Source: Mesocentrotus franciscanus
Lineage: Eukaryota; Echinodermata; Echinoidea; Camarodonta; Strongylocentrotidae
NCBI GenBank assembly: GCA_037976565.1
Contig: CP137680.1
Coordinates: forward strand, 23,389,533 to 23,453,532
DNA length: 64,000 nucleotides
Direction: 5' to 3'
Positions 31,950 through 43,853 of this stretch are shown here, one piece after another. The translations under genes and the position numbers were made by a program. The notes under the pieces are model-generated. The model did not search any database and had not been told where the DNA came from. It worked only from the letters and a program-made list of their open reading frames with translations. The first letter of the stretch is position 1; every line of letters begins with the position of its first letter.

Positions 31950-34425
31950 TTCAATGTTTAACAAAATCCAATACAAAAGTTAGGCCTATATTTATACTAT
32001 GTAAATAATAAAAATTCATATTCTATCCATTCTTTTTTTATTTCAAGTGAAGAAATGTGCGATTTTTTCCTTACGTTATAGTTTAGTTATTAATAACCAC
32101 GTGCTTCGTCAATTCGATATTTGCAGGAAGCTTTTTTTTTCTTTCCCACTACTTGCATCTATGAAGATATCATTGCATCTTGCGGTAAACGTGTCTATAT
32201 ATTCCAAAGTGTCGTGTATCCCATATTTGCAATAACGTAAAAAAGTGCAATTCAATTTAATTTTTCAATCACATTTCAAAGACCGGGCGCCCCAAAGATT
32301 GGCTTCTCTCATTTGTTAAAATTTAAATAACAGCTATATTTAGGCTTATATTACATTTTCACTGTTGGTAGAAAGTGTTTGCATTCCTGGCGTTAATGAC
32401 ACTTTTATGAAATGCGGAGGTGCTGTGCTCGTCGTTGTTTTTATTTGTTGAATAAAGCGGAATCGTTGATTTTGCTGAGCTGGAGAAAAGATAGAACAGA
32501 CCAATATCAAGCCCTCTTGGTTTCCATATTGTTACATTTATCATGGGCGCTTTTCATCAGATAACATTTTACTGGATTTGAATTTTTGAGCCATGGCTTG
32601 AACAAGAAAGAGCAAGATAGAAATGGAGATATTGTTCGGGCGGAATTTTTATGAGAAAATGATTGGGAGAAAGGAATGGTCAATTCTATTTAGTTAGTTT
32701 AACCTTTCATATTTCTACCCCCTAACAAAGCATCTGATACATCCATGTTGTTCGTTATGGACAGTATACCACGTTGAGGCTAGAATAAAGGCGCTTTGCT
32801 CAACGAGAATATGGCATTATTGAAGTACCAATATGTTTATGTTACCATGTGTTACTTCATGTGTTTCGCTGTTTGTTTTTGTTGTTGCTGATGCTGTGGT
32901 TGTTGTGTGCTTTCTCTCTTTCTTTCTTTCTTTTTTTTCTTCTTTTCATTCTTCCTCTTGTTGTTCCTGTTCTTCTTGTTCTTTTGCTCTTCTTCCACTT
33001 CTTTTTCTTTTTCTTGACAAGAGTAATCTGGTCATTTCCTGAACATTTCAGATAAAAATAAGAAATTCATCAAAAAATACTTAATCAAGTATCCACTCAT
33101 CTTACGGAATGTGGCCTTCGGCAACACGTTAGGTCCTTCAGAAAATGAAGTGAAAGCTTGAGGCCATTTAGGCTATAATCCTCGCAGTCTGTTTCGGCCC
33201 CGAATAATTTGCCTTGCCTTTTCCATTGCACATCGACGTTATTACTTAATTCCAACTTTTGGGGATTAGGAGACAGCTTACTCTCAGAACCATGAACGGC
33301 CCACAGAAAGTAATAATTATGTACGTTGGAAAAAAGTTATTATAGCCTATTTTTCTGCAATCCTTTTGAAATTGCGATCTATATATTTTCAACTGGTACT
33401 TGTTCAATGAATTGAAAAGCACAGATAACAAAATTATCAAAATAAGAAAAGAAGGTCACGGCTCAATTCCACATGGCAAGATTATTAATATTCTTGGAGA
33501 AAATACGTAAACCATGTCATGATTGATCCGACCTCAATATTTTCGCGAAAAGGGAATTTAAATGAAACCTGACAAAATATACATCACAGACTCCGCACAT
33601 GTCATGTCTTATAACTAAGGTATTACATCTATGTAAGATATTGAATTCTACGCACACGGTTGATAAAATATAAGTAGAGACACAGTACTATAAACTTTCT
33701 GTCAGCATGGTCAGCTTCATTGTTTTGGACACCTTATATTAACTTGTTAAACTCACAGTTAATTGAATTTTGAAAGACCGAAATGAGATATTAAGTTTGC
33801 CTAAATGATTTAGTGTAACAGTTTCCCGATTATATCACAAAGATATTATTAAACCAAATAATCCATCCCTTCATTGAGGAAATAGAGTTTATTCGTACAT
33901 CTATGATTTGTGGATTACTAGAAAACATGATGTTGACAAGATATATTCATTTTGCATGAATTATTTTATGTCTTCACCGATTGCTAACAAACCACATTAA
34001 ACAGCCAATCGGTGTAGTGCTATTGTATTCTGCAGGCACATACTTGATATGACACTTTACCACAGTTCCTAACGCCTTGATCAGAGCCTAGCTCAGCCAG
34101 TTTCTCGCTGTTGTCCGAAGCAGCTGAAGTATAGAGCATGTGCAGTGTGCCGTCAGAATAGTCTCACAGTGCAGACCATGTTACCCACAGCGACCGACAA
34201 ACTAGTGATAACGCGGGACAACAAGAGGAACTGCAGTGGCGTTGCACGGATTCACATTTTGAATGGACACTTGAATTTAATTATTGGGGTTGGTCACAGA
34301 TCTTACTCGATAGATCACATGCAAATTAACAAGGCCATCGATAAGGGCGAGGGTTTGGTATAGGGTTGTATCATCTTTTTAATTGTTTTTTAACATTCTC
34401 ATCTCTTCCCTCGGTCACTTTCTTC
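31950..34425. other. No recognisable gene; TTC/TTG-rich patch at 32870-33020
   Basis: A pyrimidine-rich tract gives Ser/Phe/Val-rich frames that I reject. The rest is AT-rich with no repeat or coding signature. Confidence 0.45.
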
Positions 34426-34427
34426 TG

Positions 34428-34465
<38 letters not shown>
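34428..34465. repeat. CT then TA microsatellite
   Basis: A CT run (34428-34453) directly followed by a TA run (34454-34465). Confidence 0.9.
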
Positions 34466-34467
<2 letters not shown>

Positions 34468-34469
34468 TT

Positions 34470-35160
34470 CTTTTTTTTTTCATTTTCATATGCTTTCCTC
34501 TCTATTCGATGGCGTTACACAACTGTAAAGGGGGTAACAGTTCATCCATCTCATTGGCCAATGACGTTATGAATAAAGATTGAAATTCACATTTATTTCC
34601 TTCTCACTGACAATATGGTCAACAATAAACAAAAAGAACAGTACAATAAACAACTTCAAAAAGCAGAAGGCGGCGAAACCCGGAAAGCAAAGGCTCGTCT
34701 TGGGAACACCCACTAAATAAGGACAAGTTACAGTAAAAACCGAGAAGAGAGTTAGGCATTGGAGGATAAGTTCATTTAAACTGCTTGATAATAAGTACTG
34801 ATGTGTATATTGTTTCGAGCCTTCTATACTAGGAGGTGTTTACGATGACACCATCACAGGCTAAAGATCTCGTGTACTAGAATATTGATAGGCAGCAGAC
34901 ATCTAATATAAAAACCGGCTGACAAAAAAAGAAAACTTTTTCGTTTGTTTAATGTCACATTACTGTCTTGCGAGGAATTCCGCTTTAGGGACGAGATGCA
35001 AGCATTTACACCGCAAGAAGAAGTAGCTGTTCACGTGGAAAATGTTTCACAAATTCTCTCATCCCGATTCAAGTGATGTAAGTGCTCACAACGGGTTTCA
35101 ACAAGAGGGGGGGGGGTGTTTTTGTGTTTTTCCTCGCGCATATCTCAAGCTAAAGTACCA
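34470..35160. other. No recognisable gene
   Basis: Mixed sequence; a G-run sits near 35109-35117. Nothing identified. Confidence 0.4.
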
Positions 35161-35163
35161 CTA

Positions 35164-35370
35164 AAGGCTCGTTCAGATGTAACGCGGCAAAACCGCGGTA
35201 GTTTTTAATTATGAATTTAAGTGTAATACGCTTCACCTTCTGTATCTTAGAACACAGAGCTCAGTGAATACGCGCAAGTAATTTTTTTGCGCGCAGTTGC
35301 CATTCACTTTACGCATTACAAAAACCGCGGCGGCTATTTTTGCGGCGGTTTACCGCCCAATACCTGAACC
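35164..35370. mobile_element. MITE, family 5 (GACGCGGTAAACCGC ends), copy A
   Basis: GGCTCGTTCAGATGTAACGCGG, then AAAACCGCGG at the left; GCGGCGGTTTACCGCC near the right. CpG-rich palindromic ends flank an AT-rich centre containing the ACACAGAGCTCAGTG motif. Related to 44455-44650 and 55033-55235. Confidence 0.65.
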
Positions 35371-35860
35371 AAGAGGGTCAATGGTGTGATGTGTTTCATT
35401 CCCCTCCCCTTTTTTATATTCAAATTCGACATTTCAATAGACTTTTGGTAAATCCAAAAGTATGATGACTTATCCCTAGTACTAGTTTTCAACTTCTTGT
35501 CTGCCGATTTTGTCACACATGCCCCCACTCCAAGTCAATAAGATCCTTCAACCACCCCCACCTCCTGCCATAGTCAAAATGATCAAGTGACGTCCTTGAA
35601 GTGTTTTTCATGATGACATTTAAGATGGCCATTGGATGTAACAACCTTTCTCTCTTGGTTCCTTCAAACATGAAATTTCTCATATCGGCTCTTTACCAAG
35701 GGAACGGAAATTAAAAGTAAACATGATTTCGGCAGGGTGTATTGACATCGTAGTAGAATTGTCACCAAGGCAGAAAATAATATGTCAAGCCAAGCTCACT
35801 ATAACGGATGGCGATTGCAACAAATTACATCCAACAACCCGTTCGCGATCGGCTTCATGG

Positions 35861-36211
35861 GAGTGTCGTGGCCGAGTGGTTTAAGGCGCTTGACTGGAGA
35901 TGCGGAGGTCGAGGGTTCGAATCCCGACGCGGCACTAATATCCTTTGGCAATATATTAACCTGCACTTGCTACTCTACACCCAGGTGTAAAATGGGTACC
36001 CGGTAGGATGCGACCGTCATTGTTGGTCAAACAGTTTTGAGCGTCAAGTAACGCCTGGCTGGAATGCTCCCAGGGAGTGGAGATTGTGCACACAGTGTGT
36101 GCGGGCAAGTATTGAATCCAATGACCGAGGTAATAGTAAATCTGTAAAGCGCTTAGAGACATCGTAGATTTATTAAGCGCTATATAAAAGCGGCATATTA
36201 TTATTATTATT
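35861..36211 (+). mobile_element. tRNA-derived SINE with intact A and B boxes
   Basis: The head (about 35864-35934) has A box TGGCCGAGTGG (35869-35879) and an exact B box GGTTCGAATCC (35914-35924). The outer GTGTCGT and GCGGCAC ends can pair as an acceptor-like stem. The anticodon arm does not pair and there is no Ser/Leu variable arm, so this is a SINE head and not a tRNA gene. The body shares GATGCGACCGTCATTGTTGG and GTGCACACAGTGTGTGCGGG with 6932-7160. The 3' end is AAGCGCTATATAAAAGCGG plus a (TTA)n tail. TTCAT just before the head recurs after the tail and could be a short target duplication. Confidence 0.88.
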
Positions 36212-36219
36212 CATCAATA

Positions 36220-36750
36220 AAATCACTCTTTTCCTTTTTTTTTTTGATCGGCAGAACAAGTTTTGATATGCAAACTTTTTCAGAGTTTAATATATCAAAC
36301 GCATGAAGTACACATCCTGATATATTAACATTTTGCTCCTCGAACATTTATTGACAGTATGTAAGAGAGTATGTTTCTAATTTTTCTTTAGCAGGGGGTG
36401 TCTAACTTTTAAAAATGCCGCCCCTGTATTATTACATATAACACGATCTCAAATACGTTTGAAAAATGAACCCGAGGGCAATTTCATTGGCTCTGTTCTT
36501 CATCTTTTGAAATATACGAACATTACAACGACGTATTAAGTAATCCGAACATGATCACTTTGCGACATTACTCTTAAGTTTATTTCTGGAAAGTCTTTGC
36601 GATCGTGATAAATTTAATATATTTGGTTATGCACATTAATAATGAGGTCAGGTTTCATTGTCTGAACGGGATAACCATAGCTAAATCATTATCATTGACA
36701 ACAGATCCGAACCCCATCTTTTTGTAGTTCTTCTTTTTTTTTCTTTTTCT
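36220..36750. other. No recognisable gene
   Basis: AT-rich; nothing identified. Confidence 0.4.
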
Positions 36751-36751
36751 C

Positions 36752-36829
36752 TTTCTTCTTCTTCTTCTTCTTCTTCTTCTTCTTCTTCTTCTTCTTCTTC
36801 TTCTTCTTCTTCTTCTTCTTCTTCTTCTT
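36752..36829. repeat. (TTC)n microsatellite
   Basis: A near-pure run of 26 TTC units, with imperfect CTT/TCC extensions on both sides. The purity suggests high mutability. Confidence 0.97.
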
Positions 36830-36839
36830 TTTCTCCTCC

Positions 36840-38105
36840 TTCGTCGTCGTCTTCTTCTTTTACACTAACAAAATGTAAAATGTTATCACCTAAAGCGTTT
36901 TTTTCTTCTTCAATAAAGCAGTTTATTTAATGGGAGATAAGAGTTAAGGGACATCCCAAACATGCTTGACGAGAACGATAGTTGATTAGGAATCTTCCCA
37001 TGGCAGAGATTGAAAGGGTTCTTGAGCTCAAATTTGATGAAGCTCTCCAGCCTCAGACAGGAATAATTGTTATCACCCCTAGTTGGTGACATCAAGCCTC
37101 GTGTCCTAGTTATATAGAGACATTCGCCTCTGGTTTTCAAACATTGTGGTAAAGGGGATATTATAATGTAGTGCTGGTGCACTGGTATCTTCACATATAC
37201 CAACAATATGAATCGGATGACCGGGTATTAATTTATCTGGTAGGCGCTGAGAGAGATAGTCGATGTATTTAACCCATGCTATTATTATCATTATTAGTTA
37301 ACAGTTTTATTTTCCATGTATTTTACCTTAGTTTTTAGAAATTTTAGGAAGGTTCATACGTTAAAAATGTTTGGGCTATCCCAGATGTTCCGAAGTGAAA
37401 GGCATTCAAAACTTTTTTCTCGGGTAGGCAAATATTATAAATTATTGTTCATACCTTAATCTTAGTCGACATCGACTTAATTTCGAAATTTAATTACTGG
37501 CTCTGCAGCTGTGAATTGAGGATCAGGCTCTTAGTCAGACAAGTAATTTAAGGGGCTCACCAACAATGGACATAATTCTTAAAACCTGCTATGTCTCAAT
37601 GTGCCCTTGAGTAACGCTAAACTCTTCCCTGTCAGCCTAAGATGTAAGAAATCGGACATATTGAGTTTAACCTTTAAGGGCTCCCTGACATTGGACGTGG
37701 GCTTTAAACACACCGTGTCTCAATGCGCCCTAACATGAGCAAGGCAAAACACTTTCCTACGAGCACTGACGTGCCTAAAATGTGAGAAAAAGGACAGCTT
37801 GATTTTAGGCTTTAGGGGATCCCCAACATTTGACGTGGCCGGGCTTTAGATCCGCAATGTCTCAATGTGCCCTTGAGCCAGCCAAACACTTCCCTGCGAG
37901 TATACCTCTGCTTGGATTTCAGTACTGAATGAGATGGACGCCTCCTTGAGGTTCGGGGTGACACACGAACATGAATGATCTGCTGTTAAAAATATCACAT
38001 GGCGTATAATGTATGTGAAGGGCTAGGTTTCGTTTCCCTGAAAAGCCTGTGCTGCAGCTGGGATATATTACCTTTTCCAGAAGGGATAATGTTTTGTTTG
38101 GGAAA
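36840..38105. other. No gene; imperfect internal direct repeats at 37550-37900
   Basis: Around 37590, 37725 and 37855 the phrase TGTCTCAATG(T/C)GCCCTNA recurs, each time followed by AAACTCTTCCCTG- or AAACACTTCC-like sequence. This suggests a diverged tandem repeat of about 135 bp. No protein is recognised. Confidence 0.5.
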
Positions 38106-38106
38106 A

Positions 38107-38636
38107 TTAAAGGGAAATCCAAACTTGATAACATATTACTCTAAAAGAAAACAGAAATATCAAAGAAGCATACAGACAAAAGTTTGAATGAAATCGGGAA
38201 AAAAAAGTTGTAAATTTTTGAAAATTGCAATTACTCTAGGTATGGGCTCTTCAAATCGGTTGAATCGGTAAAGTGTCTGTGATGTAGTGGCAAACAACTT
38301 TCCCTTTTGTTCGAACACAGAAAATGACTAGAATTTCAATTGTTCAGAAATGTGTGACTCGGGATGGCCTCACCGTTTAAGAGGACTTTTAATAATATAC
38401 TTTCCATAATATATTTGAAGTAGTGCCCTAAGGGTGAATGCACTTGGGAGAAAAACAAAAATTAGTGATATTTTTGTACACGACTAACGTCACTACGCCA
38501 CAATCCACTGAAAAATTTGCCAATTTGAGATTCTCAGCTGTAGTGATCTTTTATTTCAAACTTTCGCCATTCTGTTGCTCTTATTTTTCTGCTTTCATTT
38601 AAATGAACTTATCAGAAGGGTTGGATTGCCCTTTTA
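38107..38636 (-). mobile_element. TTAA MITE, family 4, copy 2
   Basis: TTAA (38107-38110) then AGGGAAATCCAAAC. The right end is GGGTTGGATTGCCCT followed by TTTA. It matches 3140-3733 in the reverse orientation through the GAAAGCAGAAA-type subterminal arms and the TGTACACGA centre. Confidence 0.78.
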
Positions 38637-38936
38637 CAAGTTGTGTGTAAAGGCAAGATTTTGCGCATTTATATGGCATTGTCTTAATTTTTCGGGGTGT
38701 AACAACATAATGCTGGATGTTTAAGGATAATTTGTTTTAATGTCTTAAAGGCTGAAGTCACCAGTCCCCTGTTCCCCCCTTTTTTCCCAACCTAACAACA
38801 CGTAGAATCTGTCACCGTATGTTGTGGGGTGATGAAGAAAAAGAGGAAAAAAAGAAATATCATTTCACAAAATCCCTTATGTATGTTAAGATAAATAATT
38901 TCGATACTTTACTGAATTAAAGACTAAACTAACTAC

Positions 38937-40040
38937 ATGAGGAATGGATCTAGCTATAATATTGATACGAATTTTCGCATTGCAAGCAAATTTGGTAACA
39001 CGAGCTTCAAATGCGCCCTCTGTCGGCAGAGCACAGACAATAGCGACAAAACACTATTTTATAGAGACCAGCATTTTATAGAGACATGCTGGACGTTTGG
39101 ATGGCTACGAAAATATTTTTGTTAAAGGAAAATGTTTCTAAAAGGAATGAGATTATTTATAATAATAGATTTGTTTTTATTGATGGTCATGTTCCTTTCG
39201 ATGAAGAATTATTTAACAAAAATTGTTATAAGTTGCATCATATTGTTGATAAGGAAGGTAATATAATATCTAATGAGGAATTTCAAAGAAAAGGTTTAAA
39301 TAGTTTAGAAATTAGTAAAATACAACGTATTTTTCTTGGCATCCCCCCTTCATGGAAACAATTTTTAAATAAAAATACTCACTCAAATATAGATAGGGAA
39401 CTAGATAGGGATATTATTATGTTTGAAAAGGTAAATATGTTAGATCAAATAACCTCAAAAATTATATACGCTTTTGTATTAAATAAGAGAGTAGAAAAAT
39501 CATATGCAGGACGAAATTTAGAACAGACTTATAATATTCATGGAAAAGTTATACAATTAATATGTTTAAGACTTAGAAAATGCACATTGAAAAGTAAGCT
39601 TAGAGAATTTCAATTTAAAATGCTTTATTTTATTATAATTATATACTAAATTACATTTATATACATTTAAAATGGTTAATAGTAATTTTTTTTTTGTGGT
39701 AAATATAAAGAAACTTACGAGCATTTATTTTGTATTTGTGAGAAAGTAAAACCAATTTGGGAAGAGTGTGGGAATTTATTTAATTTAGTAGAGATTACAA
39801 ATATAAATTGGAAAGGTATCCATGTAGGGATAGTTGAGTTAAACATAGGGAAGGAACAGTTATTAAATCATATCATAATTTTGATAAAATATATGATATT
39901 TATAGATAGTAAAATAGACAAAAACCACCAACTTATTTGGAGATTAAGAAAAGATTATTAGAAAATAGAAAGGAGGAGAAGAAATTAGCTGGGGACCGAG
40001 GTACACTCACATATCATTTTAGAAAGTGGGACAATTTAGA
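38937..40040 (+). mobile_element. L1/Tx1-like LINE, C-terminal part of ORF2
   Basis: The frame 39086-39649 (187 codons) contains DGHVPFDEELFNKNCYKLHH, IVDKEGNIISNEEF and IQRIFLGIPPSWKQFL. This resembles the region downstream of RT in L1-clade and Tx1-clade elements. After several stops, the same frame resumes at 39695 with CGKYKETYEHLFCIC and VKPIWEECGNLF, a zf-RVT type zinc knuckle (Cys, His, Cys, followed by the W). RT and endonuclease are absent, so it is a 5'-truncated copy. The TG-rich sequence at 40148-40221 may belong to the 3' UTR or be independent. Clade assignment is by recognition only. Confidence 0.75.
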
Positions 40041-40147
40041 ATAGCTTCGTGCAGAATAAATAAAATAAGGAAGGCGAATAGAAGCAATGAAATGGACATG
40101 GCTGATATAATGGTCGAGATTCTCACAAAATGTAGACATGTTTTCAG

Positions 40148-40221
40148 TGGGTGTTTGTGTGGGTGTCTGTGCACGTGTGTGTATGTGTGTATGTAAGTGT
40201 TTGTATGTGTGTGTGTGTGTG
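40148..40221. repeat. (TG)n-rich microsatellite
   Basis: Interrupted TG repeats; the Val/Cys-rich frame over it is an artefact. Confidence 0.85.
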
Positions 40222-40449
40222 TTTTTTTAATGTCCTTTTATGTTCATGCCTTCTTCATGCATGCATGTTTCATACTTTATTTGATGTAAATAGTAAAAGT
40301 TCATTTGTATTATTTAGATGTGAATGTAAAATCATATTCTATATAATGATATTAACATGTAGATTATTTTATGTATTGATTTTGTTATTGTTTGTTATTG
40401 TTATTTTGTTATTGTTTGTGAAAAGCAAAGTTTTTGTTGATTAAAAAAG

Positions 40450-41315
40450 GCAACACTAATTGCATGCCACTATCATATCCATCTATATTTATATATACAT
40501 ATATATAGCATATTAATCCAGGCCTATAATCTATGGAGCAAATATCCCGTCATCTGATTTAACATCTGATATTTTTACACACACAAAAAAAAAAAAAAAA
40601 TTGAGAGGCTACACCCTTCTCCACTGAGGATCACATTAACATTAGAAGTTAACGGCACCGTCGCAACGTCTAGGATTGACCAGACGTAGAAATTGCCTGC
40701 TAACTATCGCGGAGTTTGTACCATATTCTGCCAATAACCGAGACCACACTTTCAGACCTAGGTGTCGGAAGCACGTATTACATCCAATCAAGGCCAGCCT
40801 TCTCTTATGACATCGTACCTAGATTAAAAACCATATTACTATTTCAAGGAGTTCTCCAGTCAACGCACGTGCAGCAAACACATGCTGTCAGTTCGATGTA
40901 AAGTTAAAGTTACATAAAAATGAGTATTTTTCGGGGGTTTGTTTTTTTTGCATTTATGTAAACTCTGTTGGATTCGTTTTAAACTATTTTATACCCCTAC
41001 AATTTTGTTATTCAAAAGGAGGAGTGAGGTAATCAGTATCTGTATAAATGGGGGATCAAATTAGACTTGTAAGCAAGCTGTGTCATAGCTACTTGTATCA
41101 ATTTTAATGAGTGCCTGTACTATAAGTTGCGCTGCGCAGTATGTTCAAAGATGTTATACAGTCACTCAGATGTATTGGTGATGAATTAGTTTAGTAATCT
41201 TTTTTTTTTAATAATCTGCCATCAAAATCCAGGTTTTTCATAAAAGGGGCGGCGAAGCAAACTTGTACGAGCGCGTGAACGCGAACCCTTCTCGGTGGGA
41301 TCCAGAGGCGAACGC
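40450..41315. other. No recognisable gene
   Basis: AT-rich with an A-run near 40586-40601; nothing identified. Confidence 0.4.
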
Positions 41316-41318
41316 TCT

Positions 41319-42090
41319 CGAGTTTTAGCAATTCAGAACCTTCAAGATAAACACACACACTCTCTCCTAAGGTAAACTTGGGAACCACTTACATCTTGAC
41401 GGATGGGGTCTAGGGGCCGCCTTTAGGCCCGTGGTGGGTTTCAGGGACAATGCCCCTGCCAGGGGTCCAGGAGGAGGAGCCCCCGGAAGCCCTCCATTTT
41501 TAGCAATTCAGAACATTAAAGATAACCGTCTTGAGCGAAAAAAAAAACTCTAAATCATCCATTGAAAGGTAAATTACACTATCCCTGTTTTTTTAAATCA
41601 ATTCTCTCTCTCTCACACACAGATTCACTCTTGATAAGGACAATTTTACAGAACAAAGGTTTGCAATGGGAGCCACTTCTATCTTTACGGATAAGGACCA
41701 GGGGCCGAACTTAGGGCACAAGTCAGGGGTCCAGGGGGAGCACCCAGATTTTTTTCGAGTAGCAACTCAAAACCTTCAAGATAGCCGTCTAGAGTGATAG
41801 AAACTCTAATCTATGCCTTGAAATTTGCACTTGCCATTAATGGTTTATTTCGTTGGAAATCAAGTCTCTCTCTCTCTCTCTCACACACACATACCCACAC
41901 GCACATACTCTCTCCTAAGGACATTTTTATTTTATTTTAATAACAAAGGGTTGTCTTGGGAGCCACTTCTAGGGTCCAGGGGCCTGCCGGGTTGCAGGAG
42001 CAGAGCCCCCGCAGGCTCTCGAGTCTTATCAATTCAGAATCTTCAAGATAGCTGTCTTGAGCGATAGAAACACACACTATGATACAGAAA
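41319..42090. repeat. Diverged tandem repeat, about 3.5 units of 176-264 bp
   Basis: The landmark TAGCAATTCAGAACC, followed by TTCAAGATA, recurs at about 41326, 41500, 41760 and 42027. Each unit contains, in order, a CT/CA microsatellite, ACACTCTCTCCTAAGG or a variant, GGGAGCCACTTCTA and AGGGGTCCAGG with AGCCCCCG. Spacing changes mainly with the length of the microsatellite. It is non-coding; the short frames within reflect the units. Confidence 0.8.
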
Positions 42091-42094
42091 CTTT

Positions 42095-42465
42095 CATCGG
42101 TTGGGGGTAATCATAACATGTAGTTTAAGCTTCCACCAACCATAACATTTAGTAGGCAAGCTTTCTTCCACTGGCGTAAAACTCTCTCAAGCCAAGTAAT
42201 TATTCAGTTATTTGCTGTTCACTCCCTCGAGATCACTTGAGCGAAGATAGGTGACAATGAATAGCCAGAGTGCCTATTCAGTGATGGATTCATCCTTTAT
42301 ATCCAGATGGATTTTTTAACCTTTCTTGACCTGAATTGTGTTTCAAATTCAATAATATGGGCATCATTCCATCCAATGTTGTGTCCAATATTAAGGGTGT
42401 GTTGTACTGCTGCTGAATGAGATGGATTGCTCAATCTGAGGGCTTTTTGTTCTCTTCCCTAAACA
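42095..42465 (-). mobile_element. Penelope-like element 3' end, copy B
   Basis: On the minus strand there are LRLSNPSHSAAVQHTLNIGH, NIGWNDAHIIEFETQF and KSIWI followed by MNPSLNRHSGYSLS, the C-terminal tail of a Penelope-like GIY-YIG protein. The downstream GGAAGAAAGCTTGCCTACTAA sequence matches copy A (14240-14310). The N-terminal half of the nuclease and the RT are missing. It begins directly at the 3' side of the LINE 42480-43850. Confidence 0.8.
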
Positions 42466-42479
42466 TCTGGGTATTTCTT

Positions 42480-43853
42480 ATTGTGAGTGTGGATAGTGGA
42501 AGTATGTTCCAACCGGGTGGATCTTAGGTAGAAGCTGTACAAGAAGCAGTCAACACGACATATAGGTTAGTGGTATGAGAGTGGATGTGTGCGAAGCTGG
42601 CGACTGGATGTGACAGGAAGGACTTGCTGAGGGAAACTTATGTTAACTGTCTCATGGTGGATCTTGTGCATCATTTCGGCTTGGCTGAGAAGTCGTCTCT
42701 GCTGTAAGGTGGTTAACATGCTGCTAACACTAGACTCCCTACGGTAGTCATTCATGACGAACCGTGCAGCCTGCCACTGGATATTTTCCACCATCTGCAC
42801 ATTCCTTTCAGTCCATTTCCTCTCAGACTCCACACACATGACGCATATTCCAGTTGTGGTCCTACTAGCTGGTTGTATGATGTCTCCTTTACTTGTCGGT
42901 TGCAGGATCCAATAGTTCTTCCAAAAAGGCCAAGCGTCTTCGATGCTTTCTTTGAGGAGTTGCTCTACATGGCTGTTACAGCATAGTTTTGGGATATCAC
43001 AACTCCCAAATATTTTGCCGTCTTTGTTCTAGCTATTTCTTGATTCCTGATACTATATGTGTGCAACAACGTTTTGAGTGTAATGGTGAGATGGGAACAC
43101 TTCTGGACATTAAACTTCATGTTTCATGACTCTGCCCACTGGTTCATCTTCTGTAGGTCTACATGAAGAGTGGGATGTCCTTTCTTTGATGTTATGCAGC
43201 GATAAAGCACGCAGTGATCGGCTAAGAGACTAAAGGAGGTAGAGGTAGAGGTAGAGAACATGTCCAAGAACTGAGCCCTGGGGGATACGGGACAAGACTT
43301 CTGCTGATGTTGATTGCAATCCATTCACTGAAACATCTCGAGTTCTTCCTGTAAGGAACCCCTTTGCCCACTACAATATGAGTCCTCGTATGACACAGTA
43401 GTCCAGTTTATATAGGAGTTTCTTATGATTTACTCAATCAAAGGCTTTGCTAAAAGCTAGCAGGAGAACATCTGTTTGGTGTTTACGATTGATGTTACAG
43501 GCGCAATCGTTTACTGTTTCGATCAACTGTGTTTCATAGGACAACTTTGGGCGGAAACCATGTTTATTGTCAATCATTATGTCAAGCTGGATGTTTGGAA
43601 GTGTGACTCAGCAAAATGTGTTCAAACACCTTGCAGCATATACTTGTCGATATTAGACTGTAATTTGATGGGTCTGTCTTTAATCCTGTCTTGTAGATAG
43701 CAGAAACCCTCCCTTTCAATCAGTGACTAGGAAGAATCTCAGTATCATAGCACTGCTGAAACAAAATTAATGTGTGAGGGCTAACGAGAGCTCATCTGCA
43801 TAGTCATGAAACATATAGCTGGATTTCGTCTGGTCTACTTGAGGTGTTGACTT
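42480..43853 (-). mobile_element. Non-LTR reverse transcriptase, degenerate, most of the RT domain
   Basis: Minus-strand reading from about 43850: EIQLYVS, then DWLKGRVSAIYKTGLKTDPSNY-like sequence (about 43700-43650), KHGFRPKLSYETQLIETVND, LLLAFSKAFD, then IPQGSVLG near 43290. Next is the position of the catalytic FADD, here LADH (43124-43324), so the second Asp is lost. The C-terminal thumb QWQAARFVMNDYRRESSVSS is in the frame 42567-42839, followed by LRTHPLSYH and CRVDCF. The order is complete but stops and frame changes break it. The RT copies element RNA into DNA at the nicked target. The clade is Jockey/CR1-like; I cannot place it further. A TTAA element borders it at 43854. Confidence 0.85.

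Noticed and set aside
35861..35936. Candidate tRNA-Ser/Leu gene with exact A and B boxes
   Set aside because: The anticodon stem does not pair, the long variable arm of Ser/Leu tRNAs is missing, and the sequence continues into a SINE body and (TTA)n tail.
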